Shown piece by piece: positions 45,488-55,872 of a stretch of 64,000 nucleotides of DNA. The stretch is from Cymodocea nodosa (lineage: Eukaryota > Streptophyta > Magnoliopsida > Alismatales > Cymodoceaceae). How positions within the stretch are numbered: position 1 is the stretch's first letter; every line of letters starts with the position of its first letter. Location: the NCBI GenBank assembly GCA_036874045.1, contig CM072337.1:2976001-3040000 (forward strand), in the 5' to 3' direction. The notes below the pieces were generated by a model. The model was not told where the DNA came from. It made no database searches and was given only the letters and a program-made list of their open reading frames with translations. The position numbers were made by a program, and so were the translations under genes.

Positions 45488-47762
45488 TTATTGACCCCTC
45501 CTAAGTATATCACTTATAGCATTACAAAGTTTATCTCCTAGATGACTAATATCATTTCTGATGTCGTTAAGTACATCATCTAGGTCAAGAGGTAACTGGG
45601 TTTGCTGTTCTGCTTGAACTGAATAACTTTGTTGTTGTTGTTGTTGTATATGGTTTGTACAATCAGGTTGTTGTTGTTGAGGGTTATGCATGGCTTGGAA
45701 TCGTTGCAAATCTTTTACACTAAATGCTCTCATGCCTTTAGTTTCAGAGGGCCAGTCGGATAAATTCAATTGGCTTGCAAGGATTCTACGTACAACATCA
45801 CCATAAAATAACTTTGAACTCATATGCTGTAGTTGAGAAGTAAAAACATCAAACCAATTGATTTGAATTCTATTCAGCAAGCCATAAGTTGCATATAAAC
45901 AGCTTCTGCTGACTTCCAAATTGTGTCCAACTCTCTAAAATAAATTTGCATGCAATATATTTGCAATGAACATTGCCTCTACATTCAGATTTTCCATTAA
46001 TCTCATTTTAGAATATACATCTGGAATTTTTGATAAAGACTGAATGTTCTATTCCAATTGTCTAATCATGTCAAATCTGTTTGTAACAACAACACCTTCA
46101 TTCTTTAATCCCAAAACTTCAAAAATTAACTCAAGAGACAATATAAACTCCTGTTGATTTATTTGAGTTTTCAGAAAATTTTCATTCTTGACCAGATTGG
46201 TATAAAAAGCTACAATAAGCTCTTTGTATTGCTTTGATTTCGTTCCAACTGGCAAGAATTGAATGAGGCCTTAATACTCAAATAGATCTCTTATTTTCAT
46301 CAAATTTTTGAATTTTATTGGTCAAGCATGTAGAATCTGACATGTAATTAGATTATTATATTTCTGCAATGCTTCTTTAGATCTAAAATGAATTGAATTA
46401 CCTTGAATTTTTAATATTGTACACAAAGAAGGTGATACTTGAAGCCTTGATTCAGAGTTTAATTCATTTTTAGGAACCTCTTCTTCAAAATGAATGTCAT
46501 GTTGTTCCTTTGTGAAAATATTTTCTTGAAGCTACGTATGTAAACTTGATTCTTCAACTTCAACAGTGTAAGGAACATTGTCAATATGCTCAACATTCAT
46601 CTGTTCAGTCTCTATAAAATGATTAGAGTTCAATTTTTTCACAAATTCTACAGCTGGTGTATTTGTCTGTAATTATACATTTTATTTAATAGATATCTCC
46701 ATTGATACATGCTGTGAATCCTTAGACTCTGCTTCTATAGATTCTGAAGAAGGTTGGTTGACGTTTAGCTCTTCTAGAGTCTATAAACTTTTTCAATATC
46801 TGCTACTCCAAACAATTCATCCTGTGAACTAGTTAATACCTCAACATTGTCAATTATATCTGCAATAACTTGTTCAATGTCAGGTGCTTAATGCTTTGAT
46901 TTTTCAATTTCTACATCACCAAGACTTGTACTAATAGAAAAACTTGAGCTTATATTTGACTTGTATTTCTTCTCAATTTTTCTAGCAAGAGAAAATAAAG
47001 TCTCTTTATCATCATCAATTTCAGTATGCTCAGAATTGATGAGTTTATCAGATGCACAATAAGGTACAATGTCTAGACATACATTGTCCTTTGGATATAA
47101 ATTTTCATTTGATTTTCTTTTTTCAATAGACTTTGTCTTTGAAGACATAATTTTTCTGACTTTCTTTCTACTATAAAATTTTTGTTTCTCTTCTTCAAGT
47201 ATTGCTGTTTTCTTTTCAAATCGCTCCATAAAAGTTTTCTGCTTTAATTCTTCAAAGGCACTTTCTATTGCTATAGCCTTTCGAAGACTGTTAACTTTTC
47301 TTTTATCTATAGCAATATTTGATTCTACTTGTTTTGAATATAAAGGGGTAGGTATAGCAGATTCATGTTCTTCCTTAAATGGTTGTAGTTGTGTACCACT
47401 AATAGGAGTTTGAGGTGAGGAATTCTATTTGATGAACCTACACCTTTTTCCATATATTTTGCATACTATTCCAAAAATGCAATTTCAGCACATTTCATAC
47501 GGTATTCTCTATCATATTTACTTCGAATCCCCATGTATGTAATATTAGCATCAGTATTATGAAGCTCTAATCTAATTTCATTTAGTATACCTTCAGGAAA
47601 GAAGTATTCACTGTAAATTTTTGCTAGCCTTTTGTCAACTTGCAAAATTTTCTTAAACCAAGTGCGTGGAACTTCATCATTCTCTATTTATTTTCCTTTT
47701 GCATCTCCTTTGCTTTTGTCTTTTCCTCTGCCACAACCTTTGTAGAACTTGGAAACCATCAT
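45488..47762 (-). pseudogene. Env-like ORF of Sirevirus C
   Basis: Starts MMVSKFYKG at 47762, downstream of pol as in SIRE1-type elements. N-terminus: basic Gly/Lys-rich, then 'NDEVPRTWFKKILQVDKRL'. Middle: Lys/Glu-rich coil (47229-46888). Then 'SKQYKELIVAFYTNLVKNEN' with 'LELIFEVLGLKNEG' (46255-46049), and 'LYATYGLLNRIQINWFDVFT', 'SKLFYGDVVRRILASQ', a Gln-rich stretch and the end (45919-45488). Family: plant 'putative transposon protein'/Sirevirus env-like. Frameshifts around 46300-46880 and several stops. 45023-45487 is untranslated. No clear membrane segment seen, so an envelope role is not shown. Confidence 0.75.
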
Positions 47763-49350
47763 CGCAGGTTGTAACAGCAACAAGTGGGAAAGTTTTTCTT
47801 GACAAAGTTTACGAATAACCTAAGTGCCCGTGTAATAAGTGTTTAAATAGGGTTTTAGGCGAATAACTCAATGTGAAGAGAAGTCAGGTTTAGATATTAA
47901 ATGAATATTGAATAAAGTTTATTCAATCAAGGTACCCGAAATATTCAAGTATAACTCGTTGAGTTAACTAACCTAATGAGTAAAATGCTGTCTAGAGGCA
48001 GTTTTACATGTTACCTTATCTAACATAACGTTCGGTTAGTACACTTAAAACAATTCTTGGATGCTTCCAACTGAAACGTTCCAAACACATCACAATAGCT
48101 ATACCTTATCATTTTCTTGAGAACATTGTAAACTATTCTAACATTCTTGTCCTTTGAATCTAAAATAGTTTGTTTATCTTTGTAAATTATATCATCAAGC
48201 TTTTAAGAGGACATTAATTCAGATTAACCAAGATTTGTATTTTGAATTATATTAATCTGTTTTGGACATTGTGAATCCTCCCCCTACAAATATACTTTAT
48301 ATATATATTCAATCAAAATACAAAATATACTTGTATAACAATAGATGTTTAGTATAACTATACTTTTAAATTTTCTTTTCAGAAACTTCCGTTATTCTGA
48401 ATTCATCAAAAATGATTTCCAGAATCAATTCCTACTATATATAAATCAAAAACACAACTTTGAACTCAATATGATTAATTCAAGGAGAATAAAAGAATGT
48501 ATTTCAAGTAAACGTTTTCAAAAGTACTAATGTTGATTCAATAACTCAGTAGTCATATTGGTAGAAACTATATTTGATTCAAAGATATCTGTAATTAATG
48601 AAACAACTTTTTCTTTTCAAAACAGTAATTATTGATAATTTTCTTTAAAAGTTAGTTTGAAAAGCTTGAATCATACAAGAGCTTTCTAATGTATCCGTGT
48701 AATGAGCTTTCAGTCAACAATCCCAGATCTAATTAGGACCTTAGGTTGCCAGATTTAAAGAATCCTTTTTTAGGACAACAATCCTTATATACCTATCTGC
48801 TTAAGTATAAAAGGCTCGTGATCAAACTGATCAATAAACTCTCAAAGATTTTCACTTTGTAAGCACTTTTCATTTTAAGCATAGTATGTATGTATTTCAT
48901 TAATACAGATGCAATAAAACACAAATCTCATATAATTTTTACTTCTATGATTTTACTGAAAATATGAATCAATTTCAATAAGCTTATACTTTTGATTAAT
49001 AATTTAAGATGAGTTACATATAAATTATTCTACAAGTTTAATCAATTAAGTCAAATTTATGTATGATCATATGCATTTTCCTCGATTCAAAGAAAACACT
49101 TAATCAAAGTTTCAGAATTTCAGAAGTATTTAATGTTTTTCATTTACACTTCCACTTAAAATCGTAAAAACCATTAAAATTGATAAACTACTTAAAATCA
49201 ATAAGATACTACTATGATTTTACAATAAATACATAGTATCTTAAGCAGCAGTTTAGATATTACTTTAGATATTTATGATAAGTATATAATATCTATGAGG
49301 TGAACAACATCATCAATACTATTTATCTTTTTATGTGGAGTTTAAGCATT
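47763..49350 (-). other. Untranslated block of Sirevirus C between pol and env-like
   Basis: Counterpart of 30390-31957. 48280-49215 is the part shared with Athila 6950-7880. It contains 'caatcccagatct' near 48719 and the internal purine tract at 48283-48289. The small ORF at 48345 is a chance frame. Confidence 0.7.
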
Positions 49351-50367
49351 TTACACATCACATAGCCTACAAATATCCAAATTTAATCTAACGTTGTAGA
49401 ATGTATTTTCGTCTAGAGGTTTTGTAAATATATTAGCTAATTGATTTTTACTAGACACAAATTCTAATTTAATTTTTCCTTTAATTATGTTATCTCTTAG
49501 AAAATGATGTCTAACTTCTATATGCTTTGCTCTAGAATGTAATACAGGATTTTTGGAAAGATTTATTGCAGAACTACTATCACAATAAATCTCAGTCGTA
49601 TCATAAGATAATCCAAAATCTTCTAAAGTTTGCCTTATCCACAGAATCTGAGTGCAACACAGTGCAACAACAACATATTCAGCTTTTGTAGTAGAAAGTG
49701 CTACACAGTTTTACTTTTTACTAAACCATGACACCAAATTATTTCTCAATAATTGACATGTGCCACTTGTACTTTTTCTATTAGATTTAGATCTTGCATA
49801 ATCAACATCAGTATATCCTATAAGATCTATTGAACTATCCTTAGAGTAATACAGTCTGAAATTTTTAATTCCTTGTATATATCTAAATATTCTTTTAACT
49901 ACAATTGAGTGTGATTCTTTAGGATTAGATTGAAATCTAGCATAAACACACACAGCAAACATAATATCAGGTCTACTAGCAGTCAAATAAAGTAAAGAAC
50001 CAATCATACTTCTATATTTTCTTTGATCTATTGATTTTCCTATGTCATCAATATCTAACTTTAAAGAAGTACTCATAGGAGTTCCTCGAATCCTTGTATC
50101 ATTAAAATTAAATTTCTTAAGCATTTGATCTACATATTTTTCCTGACTTAAAAATATACCTTTATCCATTTGCTTAATTTGAAGTCCTAGAAAATATGAA
50201 AGTTCTCCTATCATACTCATTTCAAACTGATTAGTCATCTCTTCAGAGAATATTTTTATCAGCTTATCAAAAGTTGCTCCAAAGATTATATCATCCATGT
50301 ATATTTGAACAACAATCTGATCTTTACCATCTCTCTTGATAAATAGAGTATGATCCACTTTTCCCAT
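49351..50367 (-). pseudogene. pol: Sirevirus RT C-terminal part and RNase H (element C)
   Basis: Begins at the Tork insertion with 'HTLFIKRDGKDQIVVQIYMD' and so has the catalytic YMDD variant (most copia have YVDD). It continues 'FLSQEKYVDQMLKKF', 'SRPDIMFAVCVYARFQSNPK', then RNase H 'YARSKSNRKSTSGTCQLL'. One stop (CAA to TAA) near 49709 precedes 'EIYCDSSSAINLSKNP' and 'FTKPLDENT', ending at 49351. It joins the RT half at 55873 once the nested element is left out. Confidence 0.9.
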
Positions 50368-50740
50368 TATTGTGCGGAAAGATCAAACAAACGTGGAGCA
50401 TCTAGGGGTGGCGTGGAGAAGAGATCTACGTGGAAGAGAGAATTACGAGTGGAGAATTCGAAGAACAACAAATTTACGTGGTTCCCCAACACGGGTACGT
50501 CCATGGGTGATCAATCTATCGTGATTCCTTGCTATATGGTTGCTGGTACAAAGAAGGGGGAGAACAAAATCAAGGGATGGTTTGGCATGGCATCCCTTGG
50601 ACGTGGATGACCCCTTACATATATAGGGTCAATAGTTGGTGATACACAAAAGACAAGTTTTCCCCTATACAAATTATCAAAGAAATACAACCATATACAA
50701 AGACACATACATATACTTGATGGAAGACACACGCATCACA
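50368..50740 (-). repeat. 3' LTR of the Tork-like element
   Basis: 373 bp, TATTGTGCGG (first G changed to A) to …CGCATCACA. Differs from the other LTR at 18 positions, 17 of them transitions. A purine tract (minus AAGGTGGAGATT) lies next to it at 50741-50755. The ORFs over it are chance frames. Confidence 0.92.
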
Positions 50741-50789
50741 AATCTCCACCTTGTATTTCATCAATCTTCACCACGAACAGGTGATGGAT

Positions 50790-51779
50790 CACCACGACCC
50801 AACTTGGGTTTGCAGCAGCAATAGACGTTGAGTAAGTCCAAGCAATGCTTGAACTTGCTTTCAACAACGCCCTTTGTAAACATATCAGCTGGATTGTCCT
50901 TTGTGTTGACCTTCATAATCTTTATCCTGTCTTCATTCCTGAGGAAGTGATACTTAACATCAATATGTTTAGTTCTATCATGAAGACATTATCTTTGGAG
51001 AGACAAATAGTGCTAAGACTATCACAGAAGATATCCGCTTTATGAATGTGCCAACCAAAGTCTCCAAGTAAGCATTTCAACCAAATCCCTTCCTTTGCAG
51101 CTTCTGTCATAGCCACATATTCAGCCTCAGTTGTGGACAGAGATACCGTAGGCTGAAGAGTTGATTTCCAACTCACAATAAAACCTGCAAATGTAAAGAC
51201 ATAACCAGATAATGATCTCCTTCTGTCAACATCACCTGCATAGTCTAAGTCTGTATAACTAGCCATAGTACAACCCTGATCTGCTGCATACATCAAGCCA
51301 ACACCTAGAGTTCCTTTCAAATATCTGAATATCCTTTTAACTGCTTTCCAATGTTCCCTGCCCGGATTGGACATGAACCTACTAACAATACTCAAAGGAT
51401 ATGCCAGATTAGGCCTAGTGCATACCATAGCATACATAAGACATCCAACTACCTGTGCATAAGGAATTCGCTGCATATCAAGCATTTCAAAATTAGTTTG
51501 TGGACACATCGCAGATGACAATTTGACATTTCTGTCATAAGGCGTGCTAATGGCTTTGCATGAAGCCATACCAAATCTGCTAAGGATCTTCTCAATATAC
51601 TTATGTTGATTCAAAAACAGCTTACTAGAATTTCTTTCATGCCTAATCTCCATTCCAAGAATTCTGCCAGCTCGACCAAGATCCTTCATATCAAATTCTG
51701 ATTTTAATGTGTCCTTCAGCTCCTGTATCACTTTGATATTCTTCGCAGCTATAAGAATATCATCAACATACAATAACAA
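50790..51779 (-). pseudogene. pol: Tork-like RT C-terminal part and RNase H
   Basis: 'LLYVDDILIAAKNIKVIQEL' carries the catalytic YVDD. 'FDMKDLGRAGRILGMEIRHE' and 'STPYDRNVKLSSAMCPQTNF' follow, then RNase H with 'YAGDVDRRRSLSGYVFTFAG', 'SLSTTEAEYVAMTEAAKEGI' and 'ADIFCDSLSTICLSKDN'. A frameshift near 50985 moves the C-terminus (about 50985-50790, with 'NPADMFTKGVVESKFKHC') to another frame. Extends reverse transcription and removes template RNA. Confidence 0.88.
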
Positions 51780-52499
51780 ATAAACATGTGTACTCTTATC
51801 AAGAGTTTTAACATATACACATGAATCATAGTTGCTACGTCTAAAACCAACTTTAACTATAAAGGCATCAAACCTTTTGTACCATTGGCGTGATGACTAT
51901 TTAAGTCCATACAAAGACTTATTTAATTTGCACACCCAATCAGATTTACCTTTCACCACAAACCCTGTTGGTTGTTCCATCCAAATATTTTCTTCCAACT
52001 CACCATACAAGAAGGCTATCTTTACATCTAGTTGTTCCAATTCTAAATTCTGTGTTGCAGCAATGGATAACAAAATTCTAATAGATGTATGATGTACAAC
52101 AGGAGCAAATACCTCATTGAAGTCAACTCCTTCTCGCTGTGAATAACCTTTGGCGACTAATCTTGCCTTGTGTTGCACACCTACGTTGCCTTGAGTCTCA
52201 ATCTTCTTCTTATAGACCCATTTGCAACCAACAATATTTGTGTTCTTTGGACGTTTCACTAGTTCCCAAGTCTTGTTCTTATGGAGAGATTGGAGTTCCT
52301 CCTCCATAGTAGACATCCAAAGACCAGCTTCTGAATCTTTCATTACAACTTCATATGTAGGTGGATCAACAGAATCCTCCACCTCAACTGCTACTTGTAA
52401 GGCAAAAGCAACCAAACTGTCGTAGCCATATCTAATCGGAGGTCTAACGCCTCTTCTAGGATGATCTTTGCCAATGGTTCTTGGTGGTGGTTGCTCCAC
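51780..52499 (-). pseudogene. pol: Tork-like RT N-terminal part
   Basis: 'WMSTMEEELQSLHKNKTWEL', 'IVGCKWVYKKKIETQG', 'HKARLVAKGYSQREGVDFNE', 'LEQLDVKIAFLYGELEENIW' and 'KLNKSLYGLK' are the usual copia RT blocks. A TAG near 51897 (Gln lost) closes the frame just before the linker to YVDD. It follows directly from the integrase C-terminus. Confidence 0.88.
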
Positions 52500-53899
52500 C
52501 TCTTCCTCCTCAACTTCATTTTCCTGAGTTTCAGATGAGATTTCTTTAATTTCAACTTGATCAGTGATAGGTGGCTACTGTGCGTCATCTATCTCCATCT
52601 GTTCAGGAAGGGTGTACTCAATTTCTGGTGTTTCACCTGCTAGTTTATCTGTTACTTGCAAAAGAGAATTCTCATCAAAAGTAACATCACGACTATATAT
52701 TACTTTGTGAGATTCAATATCATATATCCTGTATCCCTTTACATCAACACCATAGCCCACAAATATGCCTTTCTTGGCACGTGGTTCTAGCTTGCCATTG
52801 TTCACATGATAGTAAGCTGGACACCCAAAAATTCTGAGCTTTGAATAACTAGCAGATCTTTTCAACCATACCTCAAGAGGTATCTTCCCATCTAAGGCAC
52901 TAGAAGGGGACCTGTTTACTAGATAGGAAGTTGTGTTAACAGCCTCTGCCCAAAACTTCTTGCTCAAACCTGCATGAGACAGCATACAACGTGCCTTTTC
53001 TAAGAGTGTTCTGTTCAATCTTTCAGCCACTCCATTTTGCTAAGGGGTATACCTGACAGTGTTATGCCGTGTAATGCCTTCATCTTTACAAAAGTTATCA
53101 AATTCTTGAGAACAAAACTCAAGACCATTATTAGTTCTAAGATATTTTACCTTTCTGTCTGTTTGGTTTTCTACTTGCTTCTTCCAATGCTTGAAGCAAG
53201 AAAAAGCTTCACTTTTGTGTGTCAAAAAGAAAACTCAGTTCATCCTTGAATGACAATCAATGATAGAAAGAAAATATCTGGAACCTGCAATAGAAGGTTG
53301 GCGTGAAGACCCCCAACAATCAGCATGAATATAATCAAGAACTCCTTGGAGCTATGCTGACTGTGTGCAAATGATACTCTTTTCTGTTTACCAAAGACAC
53401 AATGTTTGCACATGTCAATACAAGCAACCTCGTGCCCATCAAACTTGCCCAGACTACTCAATTTTTGCATTCCTTTCTGCCCCAAATGACCCATCATTGA
53501 GTGCCACATGACAGAAAAATCCTGGTGACTAGATATAGCTGATGTAGCTGCGCCAACAATTGGAGTGCCCTGCAAAATGTATAAGGGACCAGATTTGGTT
53601 CCCTTCATAACAACTAACGAGCCTTTCAGTATGCTGATCTTTCCCTCACCACCTGTATATCTATAACCCTTAGCATCAAGGACCATTAGTGAGATCAGAC
53701 TTTTTCTAAGCTTTGGGACGTGCCAAACGTCCTCCAGAATTCTAACTATGCCATCATGCAATTTAAATTTTATAGTGCCCACACCAACTCTAGAACACAC
53801 ATCATCATTGGCCAAAATCACTTGACCACACTCCACCTGCTCGTAGGTGTCAAAATACTCCCTAGTAGGAGTCATATGATGTGAAGCTCTTGAGTCCAT
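52500..53899 (-). pseudogene. pol: Tork-like protease end and integrase
   Basis: 53899 starts at the protease motif ('MDSRASHHMT', where DSGA has become DSRA). 'MWHSMMGHLGQKGMQKLSSL' with 'CKHCVFGKQKRVSF' is the HHCC zinc region. The core continues in other frames: 'YLRTNNGLEFCSQEFDNFC', where the expected catalytic Asp of LRTDNG is Asn, and 'MAERLNRTLLEKARCM' with the Glu. The C-terminal 'KKGIFVGYGVDVKGYRIYDI' follows. Two frameshifts and a stop near 53040-53240. Cannot be active. Confidence 0.88.
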
Positions 53900-54740
53900 A
53901 ATCCACTAATCATCAGAATAGGTATTGCAACAAACTGTAAGAGAAAAGTCATCACTTGACGCAGAACTAGTTTCTGCCACAACAACCTTTCCTTTGTTCA
54001 TAAGCTTGGGACAATGTGATTTCCAATGTCCTTTCTCCTTACAGTAATGGCAAGTATCCCTAGAGTACTTGCCCTTCGACTTGCTTCTGCTTCTATTCTT
54101 CCCTCCACCTTGTCTCTGGCTTCTTCCCCTATTCTCTTGCTGCTGAGTTGAGAGGCCAACACCACTTGCCTCATTTCTACCATGCACCATGTGCCTAAGC
54201 TCCCTAGAATGAAGGTTGGACCTCACTTCTTCTAGTGTAATTGAATCTCTTCCAACTACACAAGACTGAACGAAGTTTTAATAACTCAATGGGAGTGAAC
54301 AAAGCAAGATAAGAGCTGCATCTTCATCTTCTATGATTACTCCAATATTCTTGAGTTCCATCAGAATAGCATTTAGCTGATCTAAATGCTGCTTAAGAGG
54401 TACATCTTCTATCATCTTTAAAGAGAACAATCTCTACTTTAACAACAATTTGTTTGTTAAAGACTTAGTCATATACAATGACTCAAGTTTCTGCCAAAGA
54501 CCTAACGAGGTAGATTCATCAGCAACTTCTATTATAACTTCATCAGACAAACACAACAAGATGGTGGAGTGAGCTTTCTCCTCCTACAATTCAAAATCTA
54601 GCGAATTTCTGTTCATAGTAGTTTCCTTATTTAAAGGAGCCCAAATACCTTGTCGCTTTAGAAGTACTTTCATCTTAATTTGCCATAAGCTGAAGCTATT
54701 CTTACCATCAAAATTTTCTATCTTTAACCTCTAAGTATTC
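53900..54740 (-). pseudogene. gag: Tork-like gag
   Basis: Starts near 54740 with MNT followed at once by a TAG, then 'RLKIENFDGKNSFSLWQIKM', a UBN2-type capsid domain ('HLDQLNAILMELKNIGV'), and 54226-53906 with a basic stretch and zinc knuckle CHYCKEKGHWKSHC (C-x2-C-x4-H-x4-C). Five or more stops, mostly Gln or Trp codons lost. The next frame is the protease after one stop at about 53903. Confidence 0.85.
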
Positions 54741-55480
54741 ATGTTTTCAAAACAACAAACAACTAGCAATACACACGAGATACAATGTGATTTCAACAAA
54801 CACAATTCTACGGCAAGGTACACAATAGCAAGCAATATCTCAACAACAATATGCTACTGAAACTACTGATTTCAATGAAATGTAATCAGCCACAAGCCAA
54901 ACACACTACTTATCATAAAATAGTAGCAAATACTCGCACAAACCAAGCACAAAACCACAATCACAAAATGCCCAAAATCCGATAATCAAAGAGTCACTCG
55001 TCCAGAAAACTACTCTGCCTTAGCTAGACGCCTCCTGCTGTATTTCTTTAAATATGAAACTTTTGACCACAAAATTTAAAAAAAAGGAATTTCAGGAAGC
55101 TTACTACACATCCTCAAAATTTGAGATGCAACGGAGCACGAACGAGGAAGGCGCACGACTTGGCGTCGGAGTGTGCAGACTAGCGCCGGCAACGACGGTA
55201 GTTACAGCAATGGGGGATATCCTTGCGGAAATGGCTTGAACCTTGATCATTCTCTTCGAAATTTTAAAGGAAGGAAGTTCAGGAAGCTTACTACATGTCC
55301 TCAAAATTTGAGATGCAACGGAGTACGAAAGAGGAAGGCGCACAACTTGGCGACGAAGTATGTAGACTAGCGCTAGCGATGACGGCAGTTACAACAATGG
55401 AGAGATCCCTTGCGGAAATGGCTTGAACCTTGATGAAACTCTTTGAAACTTCAGATGCAAACCTGGAGATGTCCAACCTG
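54741..55480 (-). other. Leader of the Tork-like element with a 187-bp tandem duplication
   Basis: Two direct copies with a period of 187 bases: ttcaggaagcttacta at 55091 and 55278; ggcttgaaccttgat at 55234 and 55421. The copies are GC-richer than their surroundings and differ by scattered substitutions. The ORFs on both strands over them are a result of the duplication, not genes. 54741-55080 is plain leader. Confidence 0.8.
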
Positions 55481-55494
55481 GCTTTGATACCAGT
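55480..55494 (-). other. Primer-binding site, Tork-like element
   Basis: The minus strand reads acTGGTATCAAAGCC next to the LTR end …CGCACAACA; one change from the initiator-Met site. Confidence 0.88.
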
Positions 55495-55867
55495 TGTTGT
55501 GCGGAAAGATCAAACAAACGTGGAGCATCTAAGGGTGGTGTGGAGAAGAGATCTACATGGAAGAGAGGATTGCGAGTGGAGAATTCAAAGAACAACAAAT
55601 TTACATGGTTCCCTAACACGGGTACGTCCACGAGTGATCAATCTATCGTGATTCCTTGCTGTATGATTGCTGGTACAAAGAAGAGGGAGAACAAAATCAA
55701 GGGATGGTTTGGCATGGCATCCCTTGGACGTGGATGACCCCTTACATATATAGGGGCAACAGTTGGTGATACACAAAAGACAAGTTTTCCCTTGTACAAA
55801 TTATCAAAGAAATACAACCATATACAAAGACACATACATATACTTGATGGAAGACACACGCATCACA
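55495..55867 (-). repeat. 5' LTR of the Tork-like element
   Basis: 373 bp, TGTTGTGCGG to …CGCATCACA, followed by the target duplication CCCAT at 55868-55872. A minus-strand TATA-like sequence (plus cttacatatatag) lies near 55741-55753. Confidence 0.92.
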
Positions 55868-55872
55868 CCCAT

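Larger units (their letters stand above)
50368..55867 (-). mobile_element. Complete Tork/TNT1-like Ty1/copia element nested in Sirevirus C
   Basis: 5500 bp with two 373-bp LTRs and a perfect 5-bp target duplication CCCAT (50363-50367 and 55868-55872). Order from the right: LTR, primer site, leader with a tandem duplication, gag, protease-integrase, RT, RNase H, purine tract, LTR. All genes on the minus strand and all damaged. The Tork assignment rests on RT/RNase H and integrase wording and is moderately sure. Confidence 0.92.

Noticed and set aside
50350..50824. ORFs on both strands at the left Tork LTR and again at 55540-55859
   Set aside because: They are LTR sequence; the same frames appear in both LTR copies because the LTRs are duplicates.
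55054..55651. A set of similar ORFs on both strands suggesting a small repeated protein
   Set aside because: They arise from the 187-bp tandem duplication of the leader. Frames are open on both strands and there is no family signal.
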